A stretch of 64,000 nt of DNA from Firmicutes bacterium UBA1191 (lineage in GTDB: Bacteria > Bacillota > Clostridia > Peptostreptococcales > Anaerovoracaceae). Shown one piece after another: positions 26,738-36,195 of this stretch (position 1 is the first letter of the stretch; the number at the start of each line of letters is the position of its first letter). Position numbers and translations under genes: made by a program. Location of the stretch: positions 104,271-168,270 of the forward strand of contig DBYH01000020.1 in NCBI GenBank assembly GCA_002310095.1, written 5' to 3'. The notes beneath the pieces were generated by a model. It was not told the DNA's origin, did no database searches, and saw only the letters and a program-made list of their open reading frames with translations.

Positions 26738-26909
26738 ATATATAAACAATGGCTGTTATTAAAATATACAAGTTATCCACAGATTTTAAACAATATCTTT
26801 TGGCTTGATTTCAATGAAAGGAAAACTTATCAACAAATCCACAGCCTCTACTACTATTACTACTAAAACTATAATATAATAATAAAGAGTTATTTTTCCG
26901 GAGGATATT
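26738..26909. other. oriC: dnaA-dnaN spacer: DnaA boxes and AT-rich unwinding region (oriC part 2)
   Basis: It contains a perfect box TTATCCACA (26773-26781), then TTATCAACA (26827-26835) and AAATCCACA (26836-26844) next to each other, then the DnaA-trio array, then an AT-only stretch (26866-26891). The order box, short GC spacer, trio, AT-rich matches the basal unwinding system of Bacillus subtilis. Confidence 0.9.
26848..26865 (+). repeat. DnaA-trio element, six trinucleotides
   Basis: The plus strand reads CTA CTA CTA TTA CTA CTA; the complementary strand read 3' to 5' is GAT, GAT, GAT, AAT, GAT, GAT, the published trio consensus (3'-[G/A]AT-5'). It begins three bases after a degenerate DnaA box, as expected for loading DnaA onto single-stranded DNA. 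Confidence 0.88.
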
Positions 26910-28025
26910 ATGAAATTCACATGTAATCAGCAGATTCTTGCAAAAGCATTAAACACTGTTTCAAAAGCAGTCTCAAACAGAACGACAATTCCAATTTTAA
27001 AAGGAATCATGATAACAGTTACAGAAGAAGGAAAACTCATTCTTACTGCTTCTGATCTTGAAATAAGCATCAAAAAAGAAATAGATGCCAATGTTGAAGA
27101 ACCTGGTTCTTTCGTTGTAATGGCCAAACTCTTTTCAGACATAGTAAGAAAACTTCCTAATGAAGAAATAGTGATAAGTGATGAAGAAGCAGGATCAGTT
27201 GTGATCAAAACAAGCTATTCTGAATTCAATGTTGTAAGTTTTCCTACAGATGAGTTTCCTGAGATAGGAAAAAAAGAAGAAGGCAGTGAAGAAATAACAC
27301 TGGATAGAAATATCCTTAAGGAGATGATAAGAAAGACTGCCTTTGCAGCGAGCATAGATGAATCAAAAGGTATCCTTACCGGAATTCTTACAGAGATAGA
27401 AGAAGATAATATTAAAATGGTATCTCTGGACGGATTCAGACTTGCTCTTGTAAAAGAATATATGAAGAGCGCTTCTCCGAACAAATTCATCATCGCCGCC
27501 AAAGTGATGAATGAAATAAGCAAAATAATTTCAGAGGAAGAAGAAGATTCAGATATCAACATTTCACTCGGCGAGAAGAGAGAAGTAATAACTATCGGAA
27601 GCAACGAGATAGTAGTAAGAAGAATGGAAGGTGAATTCATTAAATATAACGACATTCTTCCGAAAGAAAATACTACCAGCCTGATTGCCGGCAAGGACAT
27701 GCTTCTCGAAAGTATAGAAAGAGCTTCACTTCTTTCAAGAGAAGGTAAAAACAATCTCATAAAGATGAGTGTAAAAAATGATCTGATGACAATCACATCA
27801 AGATCAGAAGAAGGAAACGTAAAGGAAGAGATAATAGTAGAGAAGACCGGAGACGATATTGAAATAGGATTCAATTCAAAATTCGTTCTGGATGTTCTTA
27901 AAGTAATCGATGATGATCAGGTATCACTCAACTTCAAGAGCAGCGTTTCACCATGCGTGGTAAGGCCGGTGGAAGGGGACAACTACGAGTATCTCATTCT
28001 TCCTGTAAGAATTCCTGCCATGTAA
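26910..28025 (+). CDS. dnaN: DNA polymerase III beta sliding clamp
   Basis: This 371-residue three-domain clamp has MKFTCNQQILAKALNTVSKAV at its start, TIPILKGIMI near residue 28, and ends with the beta-clamp C-terminus VVRPVEGDNYEYLILPVRIPAM. It encircles DNA as processivity factor. GGAGGATATT precedes the ATG. Strongly AT-biased codons set it apart from genes further out. recF follows directly; the small S4-domain gene often found between them is absent. Confidence 0.97.
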   Translation: MKFTCNQQILAKALNTVSKAVSNRTTIPILKGIMITVTEEGKLILTASDLEISIKKEIDANVEEPGSFVVMAKLFSDIVRKLPNEEIVISDEEAGSVVIKTSYSEFNVVSFPTDEFPEIGKKEEGSEEITLDRNILKEMIRKTAFAASIDESKGILTGILTEIEEDNIKMVSLDGFRLALVKEYMKSASPNKFIIAAKVMNEISKIISEEEEDSDINISLGEKREVITIGSNEIVVRRMEGEFIKYNDILPKENTTSLIAGKDMLLESIERASLLSREGKNNLIKMSVKNDLMTITSRSEEGNVKEEIIVEKTGDDIEIGFNSKFVLDVLKVIDDDQVSLNFKSSVSPCVVRPVEGDNYEYLILPVRIPAM

Positions 28026-28035
28026 AAACTGATAC

Positions 28036-29127
28036 ATGTACATTAAAGAAATTGAATTAACCAACTTCAGAAATTACAAGGAACAGAAAGTATCCTTCAG
28101 CAGGGGAGTAAATATTTTCATTGGCAAAAACGCCCAGGGAAAAACTAATCTGCTGGAGGGTATTTATTTAAATGCCTTCGGAAAATCCTTCAAAAATATA
28201 AAAGACAAAGAGTTGATAAAATTCGGCGAGGATTACTGCAGAATAAAAACCCTTTCTGAAAATGAAGAAGGGGAAAACACAACAGAAATAGCAATAAGGA
28301 GCGACGGACGCAAAGGCATCAAGAAGGATGGAATAAAAGTAAAAAAGGCGTCGGAGCTTCTGGACAGAATATACATTATTATTTTCTCTCCGGAGGATCT
28401 CAGAATAGTAAAGGATGAACCGGAGAAAAGAAGAAAGTTCATAAACAGGGAGCTGTGCCAGATAAGAGCCGGCTATCTCTTCGACCTTAACGAATACAAC
28501 AGAGTTCTGAAGCAGAGAAACACCTATCTGAAGGAGAAGGAAATCGACGGTGATCTTCTGGATATATGGGACAGACAGCTGGCAGCCTGCGGAACGAGGA
28601 TAATAAGAAAAAGAAAGCAGTTCATCGAGAAAATAGATGAGATAAGCAGGGACATTCACTACGGAATAACCAACGGGGAAGAGAGGCTTGAGCTGAAATA
28701 CGAAGCCAGCATAGAACCTGTGGATAATCTCGAGGATAATTTCTACGGAATACTGGCCGCGTCGCGAGAAGACGACATCAGAAACGGCACCACGGGTAAA
28801 GGACCTCACAGAGACGACATCAGAATCTCCGCCGACGGAATAGATTTGAGAAGATTCGGATCACAGGGTCAGCAGAGGACGGCGGCTCTCTCACTGAAAC
28901 TCTCCGAGATAAGGATCATCGAAGAGGAGAAAGGGGAGAAACCTATACTCCTTCTGGACGATGTTCTGTCAGAGCTCGACAACGACCGGCAGCTGATGCT
29001 CATACAGTCTCTCGGCGAGAATCAGATGTTCATTACGACCACCGAGATAATGGAGAGTGTGGCCGGCCGTCTTCCAAAAGGAAAATATTTCAAAATTGTG
29101 GAGGGGCAGGTCGCCTCAGAAATATAA
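28036..29127 (+). CDS. recF: DNA replication and repair protein RecF
   Basis: This 363-residue ABC-type ATPase has Walker A FIGKNAQGKTNLLEGIYL near residue 30, the signature GSQGQQRTAALSLKL near 275 and Walker B ILLLDDVLSELD near 300. It helps load RecA at gaps. It lies 10 bp after dnaN. Base composition shifts within this gene from AT-rich at the start to GC-richer at the end. Confidence 0.96.
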   Translation: MYIKEIELTNFRNYKEQKVSFSRGVNIFIGKNAQGKTNLLEGIYLNAFGKSFKNIKDKELIKFGEDYCRIKTLSENEEGENTTEIAIRSDGRKGIKKDGIKVKKASELLDRIYIIIFSPEDLRIVKDEPEKRRKFINRELCQIRAGYLFDLNEYNRVLKQRNTYLKEKEIDGDLLDIWDRQLAACGTRIIRKRKQFIEKIDEISRDIHYGITNGEERLELKYEASIEPVDNLEDNFYGILAASREDDIRNGTTGKGPHRDDIRISADGIDLRRFGSQGQQRTAALSLKLSEIRIIEEEKGEKPILLLDDVLSELDNDRQLMLIQSLGENQMFITTTEIMESVAGRLPKGKYFKIVEGQVASEI

Positions 29128-29146
29128 ATAAAAAGCGAAAAATGCA

Positions 29147-29184
29147 CGGTCTGGGAAGATTTTTATGCCCGGGCCGCGTTTTTT
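29147..29184 (+). terminator. Intrinsic terminator after recF
   Basis: CGGTCTGGG pairs with CCCGGGCCG (nine pairs including two G-U) around a 12-base loop, followed by CGTTTTTT. Confidence 0.75.
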
Positions 29185-29203
29185 ATTAAAATTACACAAA
29201 ATG

Positions 29204-29232
29204 TTGTAAAAGGGCCGATTTTATGCTACAAT
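29204..29232 (+). promoter_or_regulatory. gyrB-gyrA promoter with extended -10
   Basis: TTGTAA (29204-29209), 17-bp spacer, TACAAT (29227-29232) preceded by TGC. The leader to gyrB is about 58 nt. Confidence 0.75.
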
Positions 29233-29296
29233 ATAGTGTGTTTTTGTGACAGGACATATATAAAGGAAGAAAAAGCATAAAAAAAGGAGAATTTGA

Positions 29297-31201
29297 ATGG
29301 CAAAAAACGATAAAATACAGCAGTATGATGCCGAACAAATACAGGTATTGGAAGGATTAGAGGCTGTAAGAAAAAGACCCGGAATGTACATCGGAAGCAC
29401 GGGCGCGCCGGGACTCCACCACCTCGTTTATGAGATCGTGGACAACAGCGTGGACGAAGCTCTGGCCGGGTTCTGTACAGAGATCAAGGTAACAATCAAC
29501 AAGGACAATTCCATAACCGTCGAGGACGACGGAAGAGGAATGCCGGTAGACGAGCATCCTAAGATGAAGCTGCCGGCCGTGGAAGTAATACACACGGTAC
29601 TCCACGCGGGAGGAAAATTCGGCGGAGGCGGATACAAGGTCTCCGGAGGACTCCACGGCGTAGGCGCGTCTGTAGTAAACGCGCTGTCGACGCGCATGGA
29701 GGTCGAAGTAAGAAGAAACGGCAAAGTCTACACGCAGGCTTACGAACGCGGTAAGACTGTGACCCCTCTCATCGAACAGGGAAACACCAGGAAGAAAGGA
29801 TCGAAGACCACATTCTGGCCGGATCCGGCGATTTTTGATGACATCGTTTACGATTACGACACTCTGTCGAGAAGGTTCCGCGAGATGGCCTTCCTGAACA
29901 AGGGCGTCAAGATCAGCATCAAGGACGACAGATACAAGAACGAGGACGTCTTCTATTATGAAGGCGGTATCAAGCAGTACGTTGAGTACCTCAACAAATC
30001 GAAGAACCCGATCCACAAGGACATCATCTACTTCGAAGTGACCGAGAACAACAGGGAAGCGGAAATAGCCATCCAGTACACGGACAGCTACAAGGAAAAC
30101 GTCGCGTCCTACGCAAACAACATCAAGACGACTGAAGGCGGCTTCCACCTGCAGGGTTTCAGGGCGGCTCTTACAAGAACCATCAACGCCTATGCCAGAA
30201 AGAACAACATCCTCAAGGAAAAGGATGAACCGTTCGAAAGCGATGACGTCAGAGAAGGCATCACCGCCATCGTATCGGTCAAGCTGACGGAGCCTCAGTT
30301 CGAGGGACAGACAAAGGCCAAGCTCGGAAACTCGGACATGAGAGGATTTGTCGAGAAGGCAACGGCGGATTATCTCGGCGCGTTCCTCGAAGAGAATCCG
30401 AAGCAGGCCAAGCTCATCATGGAGAAATGCCTGGACGCGGCCAGAGCGAGACTCGCCGCGCAGAAGGCCAAGAAGTCAGTAAGAAAATCTTTCCTCGAGG
30501 GCAACTCAATGCCGGGCAAGCTGGCGGACTGCTCAGAGAAGAATCCGGAGATATCGGAAATCTTCCTCGTAGAGGGAGACTCCGCGGGCGGCAGCGCCAA
30601 GGACGGCAGGGACAGAAAGCGCCAGGCTATCCTGCCTTTGCGCGGAAAGATACTCAATGTTGAAAAGGCGAGAATCGACAAGGTTCTCGGATCGGAAGAA
30701 ATCAAGAACATGATCACCGCCTTCGGATGCGGAATCGGTCAGGAGTTCGACATCTCGAAGCTCCGTTATCACAAGATAATAATCATGACCGATGCCGACG
30801 TTGACGGCGCGCACATCAGGACGCTGCTCCTGACATTCTTCTACAGATACATGACGCCGCTCATTGAGAACGGTTACGTGTACGCGGCCCAGCCGCCGCT
30901 CTTCCAGGTTAAAAGGGGTAAAGAAGTATATTACACTTATTCCGACAGAGAGCAGGAGGAGCTCCTCGCTACTCTCAAAGGAAGCAAGTACGACATCCAG
31001 CGCTACAAGGGCCTCGGCGAGATGGACCCTGAGCAGCTCTGGGAAACGACCATGGATTACAGCAAACGTACGCTGATCCAGATCACGGTTGAAGACGCGA
31101 ACGCAGCGGACGAGATGTTCACCACGCTCATGGGCGACAAAGTTCCGCCGCGCAAGAAGTTCATTGAAGATCACGCCGTGTACGCGACGATCGATGTATA
31201 G
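29297..31201 (+). CDS. gyrB: DNA gyrase subunit B
   Basis: This 634-residue type IIA topoisomerase ATPase subunit has a GHKL fold with [22 protein letters not shown] and [15 protein letters not shown]; the TOPRIM domain shows [19 protein letters not shown] and [16 protein letters not shown]. The C-terminal GyrA-contact motif QLWETTMD is followed by [15 protein letters not shown] precedes the start, and gyrA follows by 18 bp. Confidence 0.98.
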   Translation: MAKNDKIQQYDAEQIQVLEGLEAVRKRPGMYIGSTGAPGLHHLVYEIVDNSVDEALAGFCTEIKVTINKDNSITVEDDGRGMPVDEHPKMKLPAVEVIHTVLHAGGKFGGGGYKVSGGLHGVGASVVNALSTRMEVEVRRNGKVYTQAYERGKTVTPLIEQGNTRKKGSKTTFWPDPAIFDDIVYDYDTLSRRFREMAFLNKGVKISIKDDRYKNEDVFYYEGGIKQYVEYLNKSKNPIHKDIIYFEVTENNREAEIAIQYTDSYKENVASYANNIKTTEGGFHLQGFRAALTRTINAYARKNNILKEKDEPFESDDVREGITAIVSVKLTEPQFEGQTKAKLGNSDMRGFVEKATADYLGAFLEENPKQAKLIMEKCLDAARARLAAQKAKKSVRKSFLEGNSMPGKLADCSEKNPEISEIFLVEGDSAGGSAKDGRDRKRQAILPLRGKILNVEKARIDKVLGSEEIKNMITAFGCGIGQEFDISKLRYHKIIIMTDADVDGAHIRTLLLTFFYRYMTPLIENGYVYAAQPPLFQVKRGKEVYYTYSDREQEELLATLKGSKYDIQRYKGLGEMDPEQLWETTMDYSKRTLIQITVEDANAADEMFTTLMGDKVPPRKKFIEDHAVYATIDV

Positions 31202-31219
31202 GAAAGGAGGGCATCTTAA

Positions 31220-33811
31220 GTGACACAGAACAGCTTACTTGAAGATCAGAGAATGATACAGCACGAGATCCACGATGAGATGAAGAACTCCTACATCGAT
31301 TACGCCATGAGCGTCATCGTGGGAAGAGCCCTTCCTGATGTCAGAGACGGACTCAAGCCTGTACACAGAAGAATACTCTTCGGAATGAACGGTCTGGGAA
31401 TCACCCCGGACAAGCCGCACAGAAAGTCGGCCCGTATCGTCGGCGACGTAATGGGTAAATACCATCCGCACGGCGACAGTTCCATCTATGAAGCCATGGT
31501 CAAGCTGGCACAGCCTTTTGCGACCAGATATCCGCTCATAGACGGCCACGGAAACTTCGGATCCATCGACGGAGACGGCGCCGCGGCCATGCGTTACACA
31601 GAAGCCCGCATGACGCCGTTCGCTCTGCAGATGATCCGCGACATCGACAAGAACACTGTCGACATGATTCCGAACTTCGATGAGGAAGAGCTGGAACCTG
31701 TAGTTCTTCCGTCGAGAGTGCCGAACCTTCTCATCAACGGAAGCAACGGTATCGCCGTAGGCATGGCCACGTCGATTCCGCCGCACAATCTCAGCGAGAC
31801 CATCGACGCGTGCGTGGCAATGATCGAGAGTGGAATCAACGATGAAGAGTGCACCGTTGAGAAACTTATAAAAATAGTCAAGGGACCGGACTTCCCGACG
31901 GGAGCCCAGATCCTCGGCAAGAAAGGATTCCAGGACGCGTACAGGACAGGGCAGGGCAAATGCGTAGTCAGATCCGTATGTGAAATCGAAGAGACAAGCC
32001 GCGGCAAGTCCCAGATCATAGTTACCGAGATTCCTTATCAGGTCAACAAGGCCAGAATGCTGGAGAGGATCGGCGAACTTGTCAGGGACAAGAAGCTTGA
32101 TGGTATATCGGCGATACGCGATGAATCCAACAGAAACGGAATCCGCATCGTTATCGAGCTGAAGTCGACAGCCCATCCGCAGGTCATGCTGAACAAACTG
32201 TACAAGCACACGTCCCTGCAGGAAAACTACAGCATGATCATGCTGGCCATCGTCGACGGAAGACCTAAAGTCCTCAACCTGAAGCAGATAATCGAAGAAT
32301 ATCTGAAGCACCAGAAGGACGTTGTGACGAGAAGGACCCGGTACGATCTGGAGAAGGCGGAGGCCAGAGCCCATATCGTGGAAGGTCTGCGCATCGCCCT
32401 GGACAATATCGACGCGGTCATCAAGACCATCCGCGAGAGCTACAACGACGCCAAGGAAAAACTCATGGACCGCTTCGGCCTGACCGAAGTGCAGGCCCAG
32501 GCAATACTGGACATGAGACTTGCCAGACTGCAGGGACTTGAAAGAGAGAAACTGGAAGCGGAATACGAAGAGCTTTGCAAGAAGATCGCTTACTTCAAGA
32601 GCCTCCTGGCCGACGAGAAGCTCCTTATGGGAGTTATCAGAGACGAGCTCCTTGAGATAAAGAAGAAGTGGGGCGACAAGAGAAGGACGAAGATCATCGC
32701 CGCCGTCGACGAAATGGATGAAGAAGATCTGATCGAGGAGAAACAGGTCGTCATCACCCTGACCCACAGGGGCTACCTGAAGAGAGTCGCCGCGGACACA
32801 TACAAGACACAGAGAAGGGGAGGCAAAGGCATCGCGGGCCTGTCAACGAGAGAGGACGACTTCGTGCGCGATCTCATAATGACATCATCCCACGACCACC
32901 TCATGTTCTTCACGAACATGGGCAAGGTTCACAAGATAAGAGCCTACGAGATTCCTGAGGCCAACAGGACGGCCAAGGGCGCCAACGCCGCCAACTTCCT
33001 GAATCTGATGCAGCGCGAACGCATCTCGGCGATCATTCCGTTCAGAGATTTCGGCGACGACAAGTTCCTCATCGGAGTCACCAAAAAGGGAACTATAAAG
33101 AAGACCGCCATTTCGGAATTCGACACCAACAGGAAGACGGGCCTCATCGCCATTTCCCTCAAGGACGGCGACGAGCTGGTCGAGATCAAGCAGACTTCCG
33201 GAAATGACAATGTAATAATTATCACGAAGAACGGCAAGTGCATCTGCTTCAGCGAGCAGGATGTCAGACCGATGGGCAGAAACGCCGGCGGAGTCAGAGC
33301 CATCAACCTGGAGGACGACGACGAGGTCGTCGCCATGCAGCTCGTGCAGCCGGGCGAAGAGCTTCTCGTAGTCACAAGCAAAGGCTACGGCAAGCGCACT
33401 CCGGTCGAGGAGTACAAGATCCAGGCGAGGGGAGGCAAAGGACTTCTGACCTACGACAAGAGCAAGTTCAAGAAGACCGGCCACCTGATCGGCGCCATAG
33501 TCGTGGAGGACAAGGACGAGATCATGCTCATCAACTCCAAGGGCACTGTCATCAGGATCGCGGCTAAGGACATCTCCCGTCTCGGCAGAGCGACCCAGGG
33601 AGTCAAGATCATGAGAGTCGGCGACGACATCGAGATCATCTCCATGTCAAAGGTCATCAACGAAGAGGAGAGAGCCCAGCTGGCCGAACAGGCCCAGAAG
33701 CAGCGGGACAAGAAAAAGGCCGAAAAGAGAGCCGCGGAGGCCAAGGCTGAAAAAGAAAAAGCAAAGGCAGCCAAAGACGACGGAACAGAACAGACAGAAT
33801 TCGATATATAA
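31220..33811 (+). CDS. gyrA: DNA gyrase subunit A
   Basis: This 863-residue subunit has its active-site tyrosine at residue 126 (AAAMRYTEAR). The quinolone-determining region is GKYHPHGDSSIYEAM with Ser87 and Glu91, the wild-type Gram-positive-like pair. The GyrA box QRRGGKG near residue 531 confirms gyrase rather than topoisomerase IV; beta-pinwheel repeats follow. A K/A/E-rich tail of about 50 residues closes the protein. The start codon is GTG after GGAAAGGAGGG. Confidence 0.97.
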   Translation: MTQNSLLEDQRMIQHEIHDEMKNSYIDYAMSVIVGRALPDVRDGLKPVHRRILFGMNGLGITPDKPHRKSARIVGDVMGKYHPHGDSSIYEAMVKLAQPFATRYPLIDGHGNFGSIDGDGAAAMRYTEARMTPFALQMIRDIDKNTVDMIPNFDEEELEPVVLPSRVPNLLINGSNGIAVGMATSIPPHNLSETIDACVAMIESGINDEECTVEKLIKIVKGPDFPTGAQILGKKGFQDAYRTGQGKCVVRSVCEIEETSRGKSQIIVTEIPYQVNKARMLERIGELVRDKKLDGISAIRDESNRNGIRIVIELKSTAHPQVMLNKLYKHTSLQENYSMIMLAIVDGRPKVLNLKQIIEEYLKHQKDVVTRRTRYDLEKAEARAHIVEGLRIALDNIDAVIKTIRESYNDAKEKLMDRFGLTEVQAQAILDMRLARLQGLEREKLEAEYEELCKKIAYFKSLLADEKLLMGVIRDELLEIKKKWGDKRRTKIIAAVDEMDEEDLIEEKQVVITLTHRGYLKRVAADTYKTQRRGGKGIAGLSTREDDFVRDLIMTSSHDHLMFFTNMGKVHKIRAYEIPEANRTAKGANAANFLNLMQRERISAIIPFRDFGDDKFLIGVTKKGTIKKTAISEFDTNRKTGLIAISLKDGDELVEIKQTSGNDNVIIITKNGKCICFSEQDVRPMGRNAGGVRAINLEDDDEVVAMQLVQPGEELLVVTSKGYGKRTPVEEYKIQARGGKGLLTYDKSKFKKTGHLIGAIVVEDKDEIMLINSKGTVIRIAAKDISRLGRATQGVKIMRVGDDIEIISMSKVINEEERAQLAEQAQKQRDKKKAEKRAAEAKAEKEKAKAAKDDGTEQTEFDI

Positions 33812-33826
33812 GGAGAACAGCATTTC

Positions 33827-34810
33827 ATGAAGAGAGTATTTTCAGGCGTACAGCCGACAGGAAACATTCATATCGGCAACTACCTCGGAGCGCTGAAGCA
33901 GTTCGTTGAACTGCAGGAGGACCACGAGTGCATCTACTGCATAGTCGACGAGCACGCGATCACCCTGCCGCAGGACCCGAAGGAACTCAGGGAGCATATC
34001 CTGGACGTGGCGGCCCTGTACATGGCCATCGGCGTCGACCCTAAGAAGTCCATCATATTCGTACAGTCGCAGGTAAGCGAACACGCCGAGCTGGGCTGGG
34101 TGCTCTGCTGCAACTGCTACACGGGAGAACTCTCCAGGATGACCCAGTTCAAGGCCAAGAGCGGAGGCAATGAATCCGTAGGCACGGGGCTTCTGGTTTA
34201 TCCGGTACTCATGGCGGCGGACATTCTCCTTTACGACACTGACGTCGTTCCTGTAGGAAACGACCAGAAGCAGCACATCGAGCTGGCCAGGAACATCGCC
34301 ATCAGAGTCAACAACAAGTACGGGGACACTTTCGTTGTTCCTGACGGAAGGTTCATGAAAGAGGGCGCCCGCGTCATGGCTCTTGACGATCCTGAATCAA
34401 AGATGAGCAAGAGCGCGGAGAACATCCACTCCCGCATCTCACTCCTGGACGAGGACAGCAAAATCAAGAAGTCCATCATGAGAGCGACCACAGATTCGGA
34501 CGGCGAGCTGAGATTCGACCCTGTGAACAAGCCGGGAGTCAGCAACCTGCTCAACATATACAGCGCCTTCAGCGGCGTTTCCGTTGATGAGATTCTGGCC
34601 AACCAGAACTGGAGAGGTTACGGAGATCTGAAAAAGGAGCTGGTGGCCGTCACTCAGGAGGCCCTCGCTCCAATAAAGCAGAATTATGAAGAAATCCGCC
34701 ATTCGGATGAACTCATCAGAGTTCTGAACGACGGAGCGGAAAGAGCTTCAGCGATAGCTGAGCCTGTAATGCAGAGAGTCAGAGACAGATTCGGTCTCGG
34801 CCTCGGCTGA
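33827..34810 (+). CDS. trpS: Tryptophanyl-tRNA synthetase
   Basis: This 327-residue class I synthetase has its HIGH-type motif in QPTGNIHIGNYLGAL (residues 9-23) and KMSKS as SKMSKSAENIHSR near 190. It charges tRNA-Trp. The gene lies 15 bp after gyrA with AAGGAG upstream, so it is co-transcribed with gyrase and has no T-box leader. Confidence 0.96.
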   Translation: MKRVFSGVQPTGNIHIGNYLGALKQFVELQEDHECIYCIVDEHAITLPQDPKELREHILDVAALYMAIGVDPKKSIIFVQSQVSEHAELGWVLCCNCYTGELSRMTQFKAKSGGNESVGTGLLVYPVLMAADILLYDTDVVPVGNDQKQHIELARNIAIRVNNKYGDTFVVPDGRFMKEGARVMALDDPESKMSKSAENIHSRISLLDEDSKIKKSIMRATTDSDGELRFDPVNKPGVSNLLNIYSAFSGVSVDEILANQNWRGYGDLKKELVAVTQEALAPIKQNYEEIRHSDELIRVLNDGAERASAIAEPVMQRVRDRFGLGLG

Positions 34811-34828
34811 AAAAGAACAAATACAGAA

Positions 34829-34865
34829 AACCCGGCTGGGCGAAAGCTTAGCCGGGTTCTTTTTC
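34829..34865. terminator. Bidirectional terminator between trpS and plsC
   Basis: AACCCGGCT/AGCCGGGTT stem (34829-34837 with 34850-34858) followed by CTTTTTC on the plus strand and by a T-rich stretch on the minus strand. The plsC stop codon lies inside the hairpin, so one element serves both converging units. Confidence 0.85.
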
Positions 34866-35609
34866 GTTTTGTTGAAGCTCATTCAGTTCGGTGACGCCGT
34901 TCCGGATCATGTTCTCCAGGAGGTCCGGGAGGGCCTTTTCCTCCTGTCGGGAAATTCCCGCCGTCGGAATCGCCGGGTACACGCGCACGTCCACGCGCGC
35001 GGGACTTACGACGCCTGTCTCCTCAAGCATCTTGTACGTGCCGTTGAGGGCCACCGGAACGATCGGAACACCCGGCTTGGTGGCGAGCTTGATGGCTCCC
35101 CTCATGAAAGGACCGACTGTCGGACCTTTGCTCCGCGTGCCCTCAGGGCAGATGGCGAGGGAATATCCCTCATTGATGTATTCGATTCCCTGATTGATGG
35201 CCTTGAGAGCCTCGCGGGGATCGTCGTTTTCGATGAAGACACTGCGTATGCGCGGCATCCACTTGCCCAGGACCGGCGCCTTGGCCAGGTACTGCTTGGC
35301 CACGAAGCCGAACTGGAACTTTCTGAACACGGCAAACATGACCGGAATGTCGGCGTAGCTCTGATGGTTCAGTATTATAACCACCGGGCCTTCGTCCGGA
35401 ATGTTCTCTTCGCCGTGGACGTGCAGGTCGCAGCCGAACTGCTCCATGATTTTCGGACCGAAGGTGGATGTGGCCTCGAGAATGAGGCGGCGCTCCTCTT
35501 CCGCGTCTCCGGCTGCCTTTGCATTGTCTATAAGCGATCTGTATTTTCCGTAGCGGACCACATCTCCGAAGACCTTGGCGGCCGCGGGGATGTTTCTCAT
35601 TATCTTCAT
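34848..35609 (-). CDS. plsC: 1-acyl-sn-glycerol-3-phosphate acyltransferase
   Basis: This 253-residue acyltransferase has the four PlsC blocks: VVIILNHQSYADIPVMFA (catalytic NHxxxxD) near residue 80, a FIENDDPREAL segment, CPEGTRSKGPTVGPFMRG near 155, and PIVPVALNG near 180. It makes phosphatidic acid at the membrane. It is the last gene of the minus-strand block, head-on to replication, and its last codons lie in the terminator shared with trpS. Confidence 0.92.
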   Translation of the reverse strand: MKIMRNIPAAAKVFGDVVRYGKYRSLIDNAKAAGDAEEERRLILEATSTFGPKIMEQFGCDLHVHGEENIPDEGPVVIILNHQSYADIPVMFAVFRKFQFGFVAKQYLAKAPVLGKWMPRIRSVFIENDDPREALKAINQGIEYINEGYSLAICPEGTRSKGPTVGPFMRGAIKLATKPGVPIVPVALNGTYKMLEETGVVSPARVDVRVYPAIPTAGISRQEEKALPDLLENMIRNGVTELNELQQNEKEPG

Positions 35610-35619
35610 AGCCTCACTC

Positions 35620-36168
35620 CTAGAATTTCACGTCTCCCGGGCCCCTGTCGAAGAAGACGCTCTTCGAGGACACCGAAAGAGGTATGCCGTAGCAGACTTT
35701 GATATTGTCGTCAAAGAGACCCATGCGGGCGGCTCCCTTGCCGGCGGAGAAGAGGACCCTGTTGTCCATGCGGTTGTCGGCGGCCAGCGAAACAGCGGAA
35801 CCGACAGCGATTCCAAGATCCGTGACGTTGAATGCGCATACTGCGCCGGCTTCCATGTTCTCGCCGCACTCCCTGAAACCGCAGAGGCCGCAGTTGGTAA
35901 GCCAGAGCGGCGCGTTTTCCGCCCAGAGCAGGACCACGCAATAGCTGTTGTCAACGTTTCCCGCGTCTCTGGCGTAGAAATCCTCGCCCGTCTCCTCGGC
36001 GATGTCGCGCATGTGGGCGGCCAGAACGTCCTTGTCCTCTCCTGTGAGGAGGACTCCGTTCACATCGTCGACGCCGTTGCCCTTAGGGGCGGTGATTGCG
36101 GCGGCGAGCATGGCCTGTCCGACTCTGATGGCGGCTTCCTCTGAAGCCTTGTCTCTGTTGATTATCAT
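35620..36168 (-). CDS. DUF2148 ferredoxin-domain-like protein
   Basis: This 182-residue protein resembles the DUF2148 (COG4739) family, with a cysteine cluster NCGLCGFREC near residue 92 and further cysteines at SYCVVLL, VCAF and KVCYGIPLS, and a conserved start (INRDKASEEAAIRVGQAML, APKGNGVDD). The family is thought to bind an Fe-S cluster but has no known function. The gene lies 10 bp upstream of plsC and 27 bp downstream of the shikimate-kinase-like gene. Confidence 0.75.
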   Translation of the reverse strand: MIINRDKASEEAAIRVGQAMLAAAITAPKGNGVDDVNGVLLTGEDKDVLAAHMRDIAEETGEDFYARDAGNVDNSYCVVLLWAENAPLWLTNCGLCGFRECGENMEAGAVCAFNVTDLGIAVGSAVSLAADNRMDNRVLFSAGKGAARMGLFDDNIKVCYGIPLSVSSKSVFFDRGPGDVKF

Positions 36169-36195
36169 TTATTCAGTCCTTTCATTTTCGAAAAG

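Noticed and set aside
31235..32767. A 510-codon open frame on the minus strand opposite gyrA
   Set aside because: It is antisense to gyrA, which has intact catalytic motifs throughout; no protein family resembles the antisense product.
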